A DNA stretch of 64,000 bases, taken from Nelumbo lutea (Eukaryota > Streptophyta > Magnoliopsida > Proteales > Nelumbonaceae). Of this stretch, positions 1 through 11,808 are shown one piece after another. How positions within the stretch are numbered: position 1 is the stretch's first letter; each line of letters starts with the position of its first letter. A model generated the notes under the pieces. It was given only the letters and a program-made list of their open reading frames with translations. It did not search any database and was not told the DNA's origin. Position numbers and translations under genes: made by a program. The stretch lies in the NCBI GenBank assembly GCA_022828595.1, contig JAKGHH010000005.1, forward strand, positions 28,780,193 to 28,844,192, read 5' to 3'.

Positions 1-95
1 AAATGTATGGGAGATATTCTCAATGTGCGACTGGATTTTATGTGAACAGATTTTTTGCTTATAGGAGATTTAAGCTTCAAATGGACCTCTTAGCT

Positions 96-265
96 TAGGG
101 ACATCAATGGGTTTGGTTCAATACAAGTTTGCTTTAACTCAAACTTGACCCAAAAGCAACTCCTACTAGAGCTAGATAAAGAGAATAGGGTCAATACAGG
201 GTTGTTAGAGAATAGGGTCAGGTTAGTGTGGAATTGCAGCTTAACCGAACCCATTTACATCCCTA
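96..265. mobile_element. MITE-like element with imperfect terminal inverted repeats
   Basis: The left end reads TTAGGGACATCAATGGGTT, and the reverse complement of the right end reads CTAGGGATGTAAATGGGTT, so about 17 of 19 terminal bases pair. The interior is non-coding. Ends of the type TAGGG-TGTAAATGGGT are common on plant hAT-type MITEs, so I infer a non-autonomous DNA element. I could not find a clean 8-bp target duplication, so the borders are approximate. Confidence 0.4.
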
Positions 266-880
266 GCTGAGCAAACACAACAAACCTGTGAAAATCATCC
301 TTTTCTCAAAGTTGAAAATGATGAAAAGGTTGTTCTTAATACAAAAATGTCAAAACTTGTTGAATAGAAAGGTAGGATTTTTTAAATTTTGATTCAGCCC
401 AAGGAGGAAATTGAATTTCCATGAGAGAATACTTTTTCTCTCCTAGGATCAGACTACAATAACGTAATCTGGATGCCACAAAAGTAACACCCAAAGTGGT
501 GTAACCTGCCCAAGGATTCAACCAAAATAGAACTCCAAAGCTAAAGATGGTATATCTCAAATTTTTGGAATTCAATCCTAGTGAATTGGTGTGAATTAAT
601 GTTGATGTTGTTCACTTCAATTCTCTAATTGAATGTAGCAATTGATCACTCAAAAGATTTGTGTTTTCGCTAGCAAAACTCAAAGACAAGTGAAAAAGGG
701 GTCTCCTTTCATCCTTGTTTAAACTAGGGTTTTAGGTGAGACAATCTTGTTGTGTTCTCTCTCTCTCTCTCTCTCTCAAATCTCCTAAACTCTATTTTAC
801 ATAGGACTAGACTCATAGGGTCTTCTAAAATGAGTTTTCCGATCAGTTTTCTAACTGAATTAGAAAACTTCTAATTAGGA
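266..880. other. Non-coding stretch with a (TC)n microsatellite
   Basis: No credible coding sequence is present. A (TC)n tract lies at about 756-777. The stretch flanks the antisense copia remnant that starts at about 880 and may be degraded element DNA, but no LTR borders were found. Confidence 0.5.
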
Positions 881-1973
881 AATTAGGAAACAATCCTAAC
901 TAAGTTAGGATTATTACTAACTTGTTTTTCAATTCAATTGTAATCTTATTACTAAAAATGGAATAACCATCCGAGTAGAGTTTGGAAATAGAAATACAAA
1001 GAAATAATCTTTTAAATACTATCTTGGCTTCCTTAAACACAAACTCTATTGTCCTTATGGTAGTATTTACAACAATTCTAGACATCCCCATGTAAACACT
1101 ATCTCGTCCTCACTCAACCTTTTTCTTTTCTTGAACCCTTGCAAAGTATTACAAGTATGAATTAAAGCCACAGAGTCAATACACCAAGACATAGAAATAC
1201 ACAACAAATTGATTTTTATAACCAAAGATCCGTACATACTTTCTTTCTTCTTCAAGGAGTCTAGATATTGATTCGATGACAAATTTTCTTCTAATGTTCT
1301 GTCTACTTGTAGAAGTGATACTCATCAAATGATTAGTCTCTACCCTACTTCTTGGATTTATTACCCTTTTTCTGAGACTTTTTCTTCCCCTTCTTATTTT
1401 TACTGGACTTTCCACCTTCAACAAGCATGGAAACAAATATGTCATTTACTAATTCCTTGGCTCTTTGCAATTTATTGCCAATCTCATGCTAGGTGACCTT
1501 CATCTTGTTCATGTTGTAATTCATGACGAACTAATTAAACGTGGAAGGTAGAGAATTAAAGATAGCATCAATCTTAATATTGGGATCTAATTTATTTTCA
1601 AGATCCTCTAATTCAGTAATAAACCCCATCATCTTCCTGACATGGTGGGTAGAATAGTTCTGCTCCTCATACATGGGCTTTAGGGCAACCAGAATTTTTT
1701 TCTAGGATATGACTTTGTCAAACTACTTCTAAATAGAGTTGTCTAGGTATGCCAATATATAGCAATGGGCACAAGAGTTCTCCTCTCATTCTTTATATTC
1801 TTTCTTTCTATTTGTGTTATCTCTTCAACTGAAAGGATCCAGAGCTTTCTAGTTGGCATTTTATCCATTTTTTTAAATATAAGAACAGTGTTGAGATTGC
1901 ATCTCCAATCACTATAGTTGGGTCCCTTAAGCATGTTATCATCTAAGAGAACGGTCCATGTTCTTTTTCTAAC
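880..1973 (-). pseudogene. Ty1/copia gag-protease remnant, antisense
   Basis: Read on the minus strand, several frames carry typical plant copia pieces in the correct order. At about 1900 there is the gag N-terminal motif GPNYSDW. At about 1500-1700 follows a UBN2-type gag region with a readable FVMNYNMNK motif. At about 1330-1420 comes the Lys-rich tail before the protease. At about 1150-1200 is the protease region, with CIDSVA where an active element has D-S-G-A. Downstream of that, to about 900, is the region with the motif SKLYSDGYSIF. Frameshifts and stops separate the pieces, and the active-site glycine is lost. No RT is present in this remnant, so it is a dead 5' half of a copia element. 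The upstream part beyond 1973 is displaced by the TRIM. Confidence 0.7.
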
Positions 1974-2255
1974 TGTTAGAGAATAAAACCTATTCAAGGA
2001 CCTCACTTAACAACTTAAACTTTTAGGTTGAATGGTTCTTTAAGATGGTATCAGAGCCACTTTGATTAAGTGGTCTAGTGTTTGATCCTCATCGCCCCCA
2101 TTATAAATAATTAAGTTTCAACACAAGGTATGGGTGAACTTGTGCTGTCCATGCTTCAATCCAATGGGCTTTCATGTGAGGGGGCATGTTAGAGAATAAA
2201 ACATATTCAAGGACCTCACTTAACAACTTAAACTTTTAGGTTGAATGGTTCTTTG
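1974..2255 (+). mobile_element. TRIM (terminal-repeat retrotransposon in miniature)
   Basis: Two near-identical direct repeats of about 68 bp lie at 1974-2041 and 2187-2254. Both begin TGTTAGAGAATAAAAC. The first is followed 4 bp later by TGGTATCAGAGCC (2046-2058), the standard initiator-Met tRNA primer binding site. The second is preceded by the purine-rich tract GTGAGGGGGCA (2176-2186). The internal region is only about 145 bp and cannot code. This arrangement is diagnostic of a TRIM, which depends on proteins supplied in trans. The target duplication is unclear because the right border is fuzzy. Confidence 0.75.
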
Positions 2256-3756
2256 AAAATAACAAATGTTCAAAAATAGATTAATCCACAACCAATTTGT
2301 TATTTCATATTATACAACACAGAAAGGGCTTTTGTCTAGGATTTACACCCATTTTATTCATCTTTGAGACTTTCCTTCTTATCTTATGGATGGAGTCATT
2401 TGCATGCTCTAAGAATGTGAGGGATATGTGCATGGAACCAACTGTGTCAACTACAAAACTCCATCGTTTTGTAAAAGATCTTTTATTCTCTCATCTTGTA
2501 TGTGCTTCCACTTTTGCCTCCACTAGACATTGTTCATAGTAATTTTAGGGTAAGCCTCTCTAATAAGTAAGTACTAACCTATCATATTAGGAGTCCAATG
2601 TACCACGAGAGAGTCCCATTTTAGGATATGCCACTCCCAATAATCTATGATGCCCCTATCATCTTATGAGGTGATCCAGGAACATCATCAGTCAAGTAGA
2701 TAACCCAATTTTATAATGTATCATTTTTCACTACATCAACCCACCTTCACACCATTGGCGAAAGGTCTTTAGAGATTACTTCTCAAGTTAATCCCTATCA
2801 AAGCACTTATATTATTTATAAGGGAACAATAACCAACGTTTAAGTCCAAGTTTAGGTTTAACCAAAGTGGTTCCCATTAACATTCTTAAAGTCAAATTCT
2901 AAGTGGGTTTCATGCGTTTGGATGGCCATAGGGTTCCCTCTTGGAAGAGAAAACAATAAAGGGACCCACATGAAAAAGGGGATCATTCAACGGTCAACAA
3001 ATCATCATGGTAATTATGTGCAATAAACCCATGATGGGTGTAGAGAAGCACTTCATTCTCTACATGGGCCAACCCGCCAAGTACTTATAACCTATGTGGT
3101 GATTCACAAATCAAACAAAATAAGTTTCATATATCATATATTAGCAACATAAACAAAGAAAGCTTTGGAAACCCAAGCCCACTAAGGTTTACACATCACC
3201 AACCCATTTAACAATTTAAAACCTTCTTTGGGTATGGGCCCAACTACAAAATGCAATTGAGGCCATATATTAAGCATGGCAGAATTGGTCTAGTCTTGCT
3301 TTAAATTCTTTAGTTAGTTTTCCAAGCATAGGATAAATTGGCTAACATATTGTACCATCAAACCCCTAACCTTTAGACCTTTTTGACCACTATTAAGTGG
3401 TGTTCATAAGCTATTAACAGTCCACCCATGAAACCCTAGAATTGAACCTCGTTCAACTCTAGGCTAAATCGGCCTAGGGTTTGGTGCTTCAACACCTCAA
3501 CCAACTTCAAGAATATGATCTAAATATTCACAGTGATATGTCAGCAATAAAAATCAATCAAACAAGCAAATAAACATAATTAAATTATGCTAAAATAGGA
3601 CTGGGAGTGTGGTAGCTAAATTGAAGAATTATCTTCCTTGCACCAAACTAGGGATCCACCATTGCATCAATTCAAGATCTCCATCTTCCAAGTTGGATAC
3701 TCTAGTTAGTTATCCAATTAAAAACACAATAAAAAACCCTAATTTCTAAAGCTTAC
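2256..3756. other. 1.5 kb non-coding DNA, possible degraded LTR or leader
   Basis: No reading frame resembles a known protein. The stretch sits upstream of the antisense copia gag remnant and could be that element's leader and LTR, but no matching LTR pair or primer site was found on the minus strand. An 80-codon frame at 2297-2539 shows no recognisable motif. Confidence 0.4.
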
Positions 3757-3993
3757 TGTAGAGAACACTAATGTGGACCCCACTAAGGTGGTCCCCACTA
3801 TTCGTATGTCAGCAATAAGTTATGATTAGGATTAGTTCTTTATGATTAGATTAGGACTAGTCTTTTGTAAGATTAGGATTAGTCTTTTTTCTGCTTTATC
3901 TTATCTTGCCATGTAAGCAATTCAGTCATTTTACAAGTATGATACTATGTATACAAATTTAAGAGGGAGGCGGATGTTTAAACACATCAACCC

Positions 3994-4044
<51 letters not shown>

Positions 4045-4096
4045 TTTCTTTTTTTTTCCTTCTCCTTTTAAGTGTTTGTTCAATCTTGAGCGGCTA
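3757..4096 (+). repeat. 5' LTR of the copia element
   Basis: The LTR begins TGTAGAGAACAC and ends just before the primer site at 4099. At 3818-3890 it holds three imperfect copies of a unit built on GATTAGGATTAGT, and at 3995-4041 a long (CT)n tract. The expected terminal CA is not intact, so the right border is approximate. Confidence 0.65.
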
Positions 4097-4098
4097 CT

Positions 4099-4110
4099 TG
4101 GTATCAGAGC
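4099..4110 (+). promoter_or_regulatory. Primer binding site (initiator Met tRNA)
   Basis: TGGTATCAGAGC is complementary to the 3' end of plant initiator methionine tRNA and lies 2 bp inside the LTR end. It fixes the orientation and 5' end of this copia element. Confidence 0.9.
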
Positions 4111-4905
4111 ATTCGGTCTAGGGTTTCTCATGTGGAATTAATTCAGCCGACCACATGAGAATTATTTAGGGCTGAGTTTTTTCATTTGATTGATTCTTGG
4201 AGATTACAAGAAGTCTTCAGCAACTGCCCAAGGATTGGAAAGTGCTCCTTGTAATTAGGAAGAATTAGAGAAGAATTAAGTGATCAAGGTTAGGTCTTTA
4301 GTCAAGATTGGAGGTGCCGATCAGATTTTTTTGGTTCTCTCATCAAGATTGAAGTTGGCAATCAAGAAGATTTTTCTCTGAGATCAGTTCTATTTCAGAA
4401 GTTTCTTGGGTTGATCAGAATCAAGATCAGTTTTGAGCAAACTGAAGTTGGTGATGAGAATTTCAGAAATAATTTTTTGAATCAAGATAAGGTTTTTTTT
4501 TCCTCGGAAATTCCTGGGTAAGTTCTTATTCCTTCTTGAGGGCAGCAACAAGGATAGCTTAATTTGTGAGGTACGACTATATAGATTTTTTTTTTCTTTT
4601 TCTCTTCTAAGGTTTTAAGAGAAAACCCTGAAATCCAGGACTGCTATTGTGTCTGGAGAAGAGATTAGACTTGTTTTTAAGTTTGGCTGCTATCAGATTT
4701 CTGTTCTCTGATCTTTGTTTTTGAAGTTTTGTACCCAAGCCAACTACTATTAGTTCTCATATTTAGTAGGCTAATTGATACATTGATACATTGATACAGT
4801 TCTCAGATTTCTGCTTCTAGACCTATTGTCCTTAGTTTTTTCAGACCCAGTAGGCTAATTGTTACAGTAAATAGAATGTATTTTTTGCTTAACCCCTAAC
4901 CAAGA
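4111..4905 (+). other. Copia untranslated leader
   Basis: This 0.8-kb stretch between the primer site and the first gag ATG has no open frame. It is T-rich, with repeated AAGATTGAAGTTGG-like phrases at about 4300-4460. It most likely served as the genomic RNA leader and packaging region. Confidence 0.6.
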
Positions 4906-5990
4906 ATGGAGTTCAAGCACCAAGGGAAGGGTGTTTTTGGGATTGGTTCAGGTGGCATGACTAAAAGCACCTTCCAAATTACAACTATAAATTTTGATGG
5001 TTCAAACTACTTAGAGTGGGCCCAATCAGCCATGATTGCTATTGGGGGAAGAGGAAAATTGAACTATCTGTTGGGAGATGTGAAGGAACCAAATAAGGAG
5101 GATCCCACTTATGCTAAGTGGATTCAAGAAAATTATTTAGTGATGCCATGGCTGTGCAATTCCATGCGGCCACATTAGCCGAAATTACTTATGAAAAAAA
5201 AAAGCTAAAGAAATATGGGATGTTGTGAAAGAAACCTACTCTCAGCACCCTTAATGTTGCTAGGGTTTATGAGTTGAAATGTGAGGTTAAAAATCTCAAG
5301 CAATGTGAGAAACAAGTTTCTATTTATTTTTCAATCTTGAAAGACTTGTGGCATGAAATTGACCACCTTGAATCAATTGAATGGGAAACTCAGAATGATG
5401 CACAGATTTACATAAAACATATTGAAACTAATAGAGTGTTTGAGTTCCTGGTTGGTTTAAATTCGGAATATGATATTGTAAGGCAGCAACTGTTGATAAG
5501 AGATAGTGTAACTCTATCCTAGGCCTATTCCTTAGGGCATAGTGAAGGGACTAGTTGAAAAGTTATGCTACAGCAACAACCTTTTGAATAAGCTCTGGCA
5601 ACAGTTAAGCCCAAATCTGGGAGTGATAAGGAAAGAGACATGAAGAAAGAAGCTAAGAAGGACCTAGTATGTGAGCATTGCAAGAAACCTAAACATACTA
5701 AAGAGACATGTTGGAAGTTACATCCACATCTAGTTCTAACAAAACTCAGAAACAAAAAGGGGAATGCAAATATGGTTGTTAACACTAATAGTACAACATC
5801 ATCTAGCATAAGAGGAAATCCTCTAAATACTCTAGCTGTTGTCCGAGCATCTCTAGTTCAGCTGGAAAATGAAGTTGGTAATTCAGCTCCACCTCCTTAA
5901 ACACCATCAGCACCCCCTACCTCAACTTTTGCTCATTCAAGTAATCGGGCCTCAACTCACCATGCCTTAGTTACAGGTAATACAGAACAT
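4906..5990 (+). pseudogene. Copia gag
   Basis: The frame starting at 4906 carries the plant copia gag N-terminus, with motif FDGSNYLEWAQSAM, and runs to a stop at 5176-5178. The coding sense continues after a frame change at 5274-5522 (UBN2-type gag, with VFEFLVGLNSEYD). A nucleocapsid zinc knuckle of the form C-x2-C-x4-H-x4-C follows at about 5671-5712. Gag would form the cytoplasmic virus-like particle and the knuckle would bind RNA. At least one frameshift and several stops break the reading, so no functional product is expected. Confidence 0.85.
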
Positions 5991-8900
5991 TCATGGATAA
6001 TAGATTCTAGAGCATCTGACCATATGACTGGCTTGCCGTCACTATTTACTACCTATCACTTATCTTCAGGCAGAGATAAAGTATCCATTGCTTATGGCTC
6101 CCTCGTTCCTATTTATGGCAAGGGAAACATCAAGTTGTCTAATGCTATTTCCGTATCTTCGATTTTGCATGTTCCTAAGATTAGTACTAATTTTCTTTCA
6201 ATTAGTAGCAATACAAAAAACCAGAATTGTTCAATAACTTTTTTTTTCTGGATCGATGTATTTTCTAGGATCTGGAGACAAGGAAGGTGATTGGGACTGG
6301 CCATGAGGAAAATGGAGTCTATCTGCTTGGATGGAGTCTTCATTGGGAAGATAGTGAAACTAAGAGGTCTTGTGTTTCTCAATTTGTTGAGCAAGCTATG
6401 CTTTGGCATAATAGAACCGGTCATTTAATTTTTCAGGCTTTGAAGAGTTTGTTTCCTAGTTTATTTGAATCTATCCAGATGCCTGGTTTGAAATATGAGA
6501 GTTATGAACTTGCAAAACACTATAGGACAACCTATTCATTAAGTAATAATAAAAGTAATATTCCCTTTGATATTGTCCATACTGAAGTTTAGGGACCTTA
6601 CCATACCACTGCCATGGGGGAGTATAGATATTTTCTACTGTTTATTGATGATTATACTAATTTTTCATGGATTTATCTCATGCGTTCTCGAGATGAGATT
6701 CTAGCATTAACCCGAATATTTCATTAGATGATTTTAACCAAATTTAGTGTCAAAATCAAAATTTTTAGATCTGATAATGTTAAAGAATATATTGCAAACC
6801 CATTAGCCTCCTATTTTCTTGAACATGGGATTATCCATCAGAGTACCTGTCCTCATACACCACAGCAAAATGGGATTGCTGAGAAAAAGAATAGACGCAT
6901 ATTGGAGATAGCCAGAAGCATTATGTTTACCTCCAATGTGCCTATACGTTTCTGGGGGGATGTTGTTCTTACAGTAGTGTATCTCATCAATAGGATTCCT
7001 TCATGGGTTCTTGACATGAAATCTCCATTTACCTTCTTATATCCTGATAAAGAGTTATTTACCATTCCCCTTAAAACCTTTGGTTGTACATGCTTTGTTC
7101 AGATTCCTAGCTTTCATCATTCCAAGTTTGATCCCAAGGCCTCAAAATGCATTTTCCTTGGTTATGCACAAACGCAAAAGGGATATTGCTGCTACGAACC
7201 TACTTCTGAGAAAAGATTTGTCTCAATGGATGTCACTTTCTTTTAAGATGTACCCTATTATTCAAGGGTTTTTCCTCAGGGGGAGAGTAGTAAGGATGGG
7301 GTTAACTCGTCAAAAGTTCCTTTACCTATCCCATTAAGTAAAGAGGGGTGTAATGGGGAGGGCTATCAGAGATGCAGGGATGTGAGAGTCTATCACAAAC
7401 GATGGAGACAGGTTGATTTTGGACATTAACATGCAGGCCAGTCCCTGTCTCCTCTATAGATCTAGATCCCAGTACCATTGTAGCCCCAATTCCTTTTGTA
7501 GAGCCAGGTCCAGGTACCACAGATACTATAGATGAAAGACATCCCACATGGAGCCTTCACCTTCATTAGATGATCTTTATCTTCCCATAGCAGTTCGTAA
7601 GGGCAAGCGTTGTTGCACCACATCTACAGCTCACAACATTTCTTAGTTCTTGTCCTACAATCACTTATCTCCCTCCTATAAGTATTTTTTCTCGCATCCA
7701 TTGATGATGTTTTCATTCCCAAAACAATACAGGAAGCATCAGAAACAATACTTGGGAGATAGTTGATCAGCCTAAAGGTAAAAAACTGGTTGGATGTAGA
7801 TGGGTATTCACTGTGAAACATAATGTTGATGGTTCTATTGAAAGGTATAAGGCCCAGTTAGTTGCAAAAGGATTTACTCAGACATATGGTATTGAATACT
7901 TGGAAACTTTTGCACCACTAGCAAAGATGACCACTATCAAAGTCTTATTATCTCTTGCAGCTAATTACTCTTGGTTGTTGTATCAAATGGATGTTAAAAA
8001 TGTCTTCCTCAACGGAGACTTGCAAGAAGAGGTTTACATGTAGTTGCCTCTTGGATTTTATGGTATAGAAACAAAAAAGAAGGTTTGACGGTTGAATAAA
8101 GCCTTGTATGGAATAAAATAGTCCCCAGAGCATGGTTTCATAGATTTAGACAAGCCCTTGAAAGATTTGGATATGTACAGGCCCAGTCAGACCACACCTT
8201 GTTTATTAAGAGAGTGGATTCTTCCTTAACCTTGCTTGCTGTATATGTGGATGATATTGTAGTAACAGGAAATGATAATACTGAGTTTGAGTCCCTTAAG
8301 AAACTCCTTCATCAAGAGTTTAAGGTAAAATATCTGAGAGAACTACAATACTTCTTGGGCATTGAGGTAGCCAGATCCAAGCATGAGATTTTTGTTTCTC
8401 AAAGAAACTATATTCTTGACCTGTTGGAAGAAACAAGAAAGTTGGGTGTTAAGCTTACTGACACACCCATTGAACAAACTCACAAGATCAGTGCAGAGGG
8501 TGGAGAACCCGTTGAAGATAAAGCTATGTTCCAATGGTTAGTTGGAAAATTTCTCTACCTTTGTCTCCCTCAACCCAACATTAGTTATGCAATCAGTGTG
8601 GTTAGTCAGTATATGCACTCTCCTAGAACTACTCACCTCCTTGTAGTTGAGAGGATACTAAAATATTTGAAGATGTGCCCAGGCAGAGGCATTTTATTCA
8701 AGAATAATGATCACATGAAGATAGAAGTTTTCATAGATGCTGATTAGGCTGGGTGTGTTGATGATCGAAGATCTACATCTGGATATTATGCTTTTGTAGG
8801 AGGTAACCTTGTCTCTTGGAGGAATAAGAAACAAAATGTTGTTTCTCGTTCCAGTGCTGAAGTTGAATATAGGTCCATGGCAAATGGTGTAGCTGAGATC

Positions 8901-9097
8901 CTATGGTTGAGATCATTATTTGAGGAGTTAGGTATTGTTTATGAGAAACCCTTGATGTTGTACAGTGATAATCAAGCTACCATCAATATAGCCCATAATC
9001 CAGTACAACACGATAGGACTAAGCATATTGGAGTGGACCAACATTTTATCAAAGAAAGGGTTACATCTCAAGAAGTATGTCTTCCATACATCACCTC
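5991..9097 (+). pseudogene. Copia pol (protease, integrase, RT, RNase H)
   Basis: The protease motif at about 6000 reads IIDSRASDHM, so the catalytic D-S-G has become D-S-R. The pre-integrase region (WHNRTGH) is at about 6404. The integrase core spans about 6570-7246: the first motif reads HTEV followed by a stop, whereas RSDNVKEY and the glutamate in PQQNGIAEKKN remain. RT starts at about 7795 (RWVFTVKHNVDGSIERYKA), has QMDVKNVFLNGDL near 8000, and the catalytic YVDDIVVTGND near 8245. RNase H runs from about 8735 (a stop replaces Trp after IDAD) to YSDNQAT near 8965. It crosses at least four frame changes. The reading ends at 9097 inside the last conserved RNase H segment. Confidence 0.9.
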
Positions 9098-9724
9098 TGT
9101 TATGAGCACCCGCACCACACGGCAGCAGTTGAGGCAGCAACGTGGACACGACCGGCACTGCACGGCAGCAGCACCATGAGCCGCACGCATGCACTACGCG
9201 GCAGTTGCACCGCGCGCACGCGCCGCGCCCATGCACCGCGCAGCAGTGACACCATGAGCCGCTCGCACGCACCCGACAGCAACAACAATGCGGGGCCCAC
9301 ACGACAGCTCATAGGGTGGGCCCACCCTTATCTAGACACGTTAAGAGAACTCACCGCCAGCCTACCTTATCCCTTATTCCATTCTCGCTTATCTTATCCC
9401 CTATTCTTAGAAGGAATTGTAGTACCATTAAAAGTAAGTAGTCTAATTAGAAGTAGGAGTTTGAGTCCGTTTAGGACTAACCTAGCCGAATCCAACAAGG
9501 AACCCTCCTCTTGTAATCTCCTATTTAAGGAGACGCCATTATTGAATGTGGATATCGAATATTCAGTCAAGAAATAGAGTAAAGGAGAGTTAGGTGATCT
9601 CTTGGACAAATCACCCACTAGATAGTCAAAATAGGGCCTATACACAAGGCCAAGGGCAAGGAAAGATCAGAGGTTCCTGTCGTGGAGCAACCCGTGACGC
9701 GATCCTACGCTCAGGTCCATAACA
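9098..9724. repeat. Isolated LTR of another retroelement (627 bp)
   Basis: The segment begins TGTTATG and ends CATAACA, a perfect 7-bp inverted terminal pair of the kind that bounds plant gypsy LTRs. The first third is GC-rich (CGCGC, CACGCAT repeats). A TATTTAAGG promoter-like box lies at about 9512-9520, with transcribed-region-like sequence after it. Copia RNase H ends immediately to its left and an inverted gypsy RT fragment begins immediately to its right. No matching target duplication flanks it, so recombination rather than a simple solo-LTR excision is likely. Confidence 0.6.
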
Positions 9725-10005
9725 TCCTGTTTGGGTACCAACATAACTGGGGAGGAAAAAGGGGAGTGGCTGGGCCGAATGATCCCCTGATGTAACATAT
9801 TTGCGCATTGCTTCTCTAACTCATCTTTCTGTCGGTGGGGGTAGCGATAGGGCCGAACCACGACGGGGTCTGACCCTACTATTAGAGGGATCCGATGGTC
9901 GCAGGCTCTAGGAGGTGGGAGGCCCTTGGGTTCTTGGAAAATGGCTAAGTAATCGGTGAGAAGCCTCTCCACGTCGGTTGTGCGCAAATTCTCCCGTTGG
10001 GTCAT
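9725..10005 (-). pseudogene. Ty3/gypsy reverse transcriptase N-terminal fragment
   Basis: On the minus strand the frame reads the linker between protease and RT and the start of RT. Motifs are FQEPKGLPPPRACDHRIPL, VRPYRYPHRQKDE and GIIRPSHSPFSSPVMLV. These are hallmark residues of plant gypsy RT just before palm motif 1. The fragment is cut at 9725 by the adjoining LTR, so all catalytic aspartates are missing. Whether it belongs to the same element as the LTR is not known. Confidence 0.85.
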
Positions 10006-11526
10006 ATACTTTTTTTTAATCAAAAGTTCACTTGAATGCAAATTTACTTCTTTTTTATTGATGTACTTTTACATCTTATTATCAATGTTAATATGCATTT
10101 GTCTGTCATTTGTCGATGCATAAATGTAATGTTGCCAAACACAGGAAAAAGTGAACCAGATTGCAAATTTACCCTGAACCGGGATTTACACTCCATTTGC
10201 ATTGTTTTCAAACGCAGGATTAAACTCTCATATTTTAGCACTAAACTTTTCATCTAATAAATGTAAAACATTTGGAAACATAAATTTTATAGTTGAATCA
10301 ATTAGTAGGGAAAAATTAGAATTAGAATGTAGTCCGAGTTAAAGTTTAATCAAATAACTATGGCAACCGGACAAGGGAGTTGCCATATTTTACACAAAAA
10401 AAAAAGAAAAAAGAAAGAAAAACAAGGAAAAAATGGGGAGAGATGATTTTTGAAAATGTTTTAGTCTTGAAAACAAACGAGGTTTTAGTCTAAAACCATC
10501 TAAGTAACTCTAGTTATCAATCTCTATCCAATCTAAATAAGAGTTTAGGTTATAAGTAGGGAAGGTGTTAGGCAACATATATACTCGTTGGGAATAGAAA
10601 TTTTGGTCTCTACTTTATTCTTATATTGTTTGGGAGTAAATTAACTAGTCTTGGCCTAAAGGTTATGGAATTAGGGATACATCAGTTTCAATCACTCAAC
10701 CCACCACTTCTTTTAGGAGGACTTACGTAGAACAAACCTTTCCTCCTAGGTGCCCAAGACAATTTTGTAATCTACATGTCTAAGTGCAAGAACTATATAA
10801 TGTGCAAAACAATTACAACACTGCTTGCATGATCATGAACAATTCATACAAAGGTAGACTCAAGGTATTGAGCATCTCAATTGTAACACTACTAATTCCA
10901 AAATTTGAAGCCTCCCAGAAACTTATTGAGCATCTCTCAATTGTAACCTTCTCCAAGATTGTTACAACCGCTTTTGTACAAAACCGGAAACTTGACTCAA
11001 GGTATTCTCCCAAGTATGAGACTCCTCTTGTCTAAACAACTCTCAAGTAGGCTCTCTACTATGGAAGAGAGAGAGCTTCCACTCAAATGACCAAAGTGCA
11101 AGATGCTAGATGATCCCTAAGGCCTCTCAAGATCCTCTATTTATATTTTATAGGATTGGAAGATTAAGAATTACAAAAACACCAAAAAGTGGAACCTAGA
11201 CATGAGCATGTCAGGGTTCGAAAACCTTAGGGGTGTTTCCCTCTTGAATCCACAATAAATTGTTTCCAAATTTTGAATTTGATAGAGTTTTATGCTCTTG
11301 AAATTTTTCTAGACTTTGTTGCCTTATGTGTTTTAATAATAACAAATTCATTGAGGGTGTTAATTGTTTGAAAAGTAAGTGTGTAGGTACAATGAAAATA
11401 TCCTCATCTAAACATAGCAAAGTTGAAAAAGAAATCATTTAAGGAAGAAAAAAAGGTAGATAACAATCCTCATTTGTGCTCAATAAAGACGAAGAATTAT
11501 CTACATGAGGCAATAAAGTGCAGGTG
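10006..11526. other. Intergenic, no gene seen
   Basis: No protein motif or RNA gene was recognised. There is a poly-A/AAAG run at about 10395-10435. A short repeated phrase, TTGAGCATCTC followed by AATTGTAAC, occurs at about 10868 and 10926. The small ORFs here look random. Confidence 0.5.
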
Positions 11527-11534
11527 ATTCCCAT

Positions 11535-11800
11535 CTTGGTTTTTAAAACTGGACCAGACCGGAAAAACCGGGAACCGGTCGCCTGACCGGTTCCATTTTT
11601 CCCCAAAATTGTTGATTTTGGTCAGCAAACCATTGAACCGGCTGATTAACCGTTCGAATGGTTTTGACCATTTTTCAATTTATTTAATTTTTTAAAATTT
11701 TTTTATTCTTTTGTCAGAATGGGCCGGCCATTTGGGTCGAACGATCAGACTATTCAAACCAGTAACCGGACCCCTGACCGGTTCGGTTTTAAAAACCATG
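11535..11800 (+). mobile_element. hAT-type MITE, family H, copy 1
   Basis: This 266-bp element has ends CTTGGTTTTTAAAAC and, inverted, CATGGTTTTTAAAAC. The 8-bp sequence ATTCCCAT is duplicated exactly at 11527-11534 and 11801-11808, as expected of hAT transposition. The interior is rich in ACCGGTT and GAACCGG phrases and has no coding sense. Copies occur at 21277-21573 and 35830-36096. Confidence 0.8.
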
Positions 11801-11808
11801 ATTCCCAT

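Larger units (their letters stand above)
3757..9097 (+). mobile_element. Degenerate Ty1/copia retrotransposon, 3' end lost
   Basis: The parts appear in copia order: 5' LTR (3757-about 4096), primer binding site (4099-4110), leader, gag (from 4906), then protease, integrase, RT and RNase H up to 9097. The order protease-integrase-RT-RNase H is what separates copia from gypsy. RNase H stops abruptly at 9097, where an unrelated LTR begins, and no 3' LTR matching 3757-4096 is found. Multiple stops and frame changes show it is long dead. Confidence 0.9.

Noticed and set aside
3931..4141. Open frames on both strands rich in Leu/Ser and Arg/Glu
   Set aside because: They are translations of the (CT)n microsatellite inside the copia LTR.
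9077..9577. 166-codon plus-strand frame and 124-codon minus-strand frame
   Set aside because: They lie in the GC-rich part of an LTR and begin within the copia RNase H in a non-coding frame. No protein motif.
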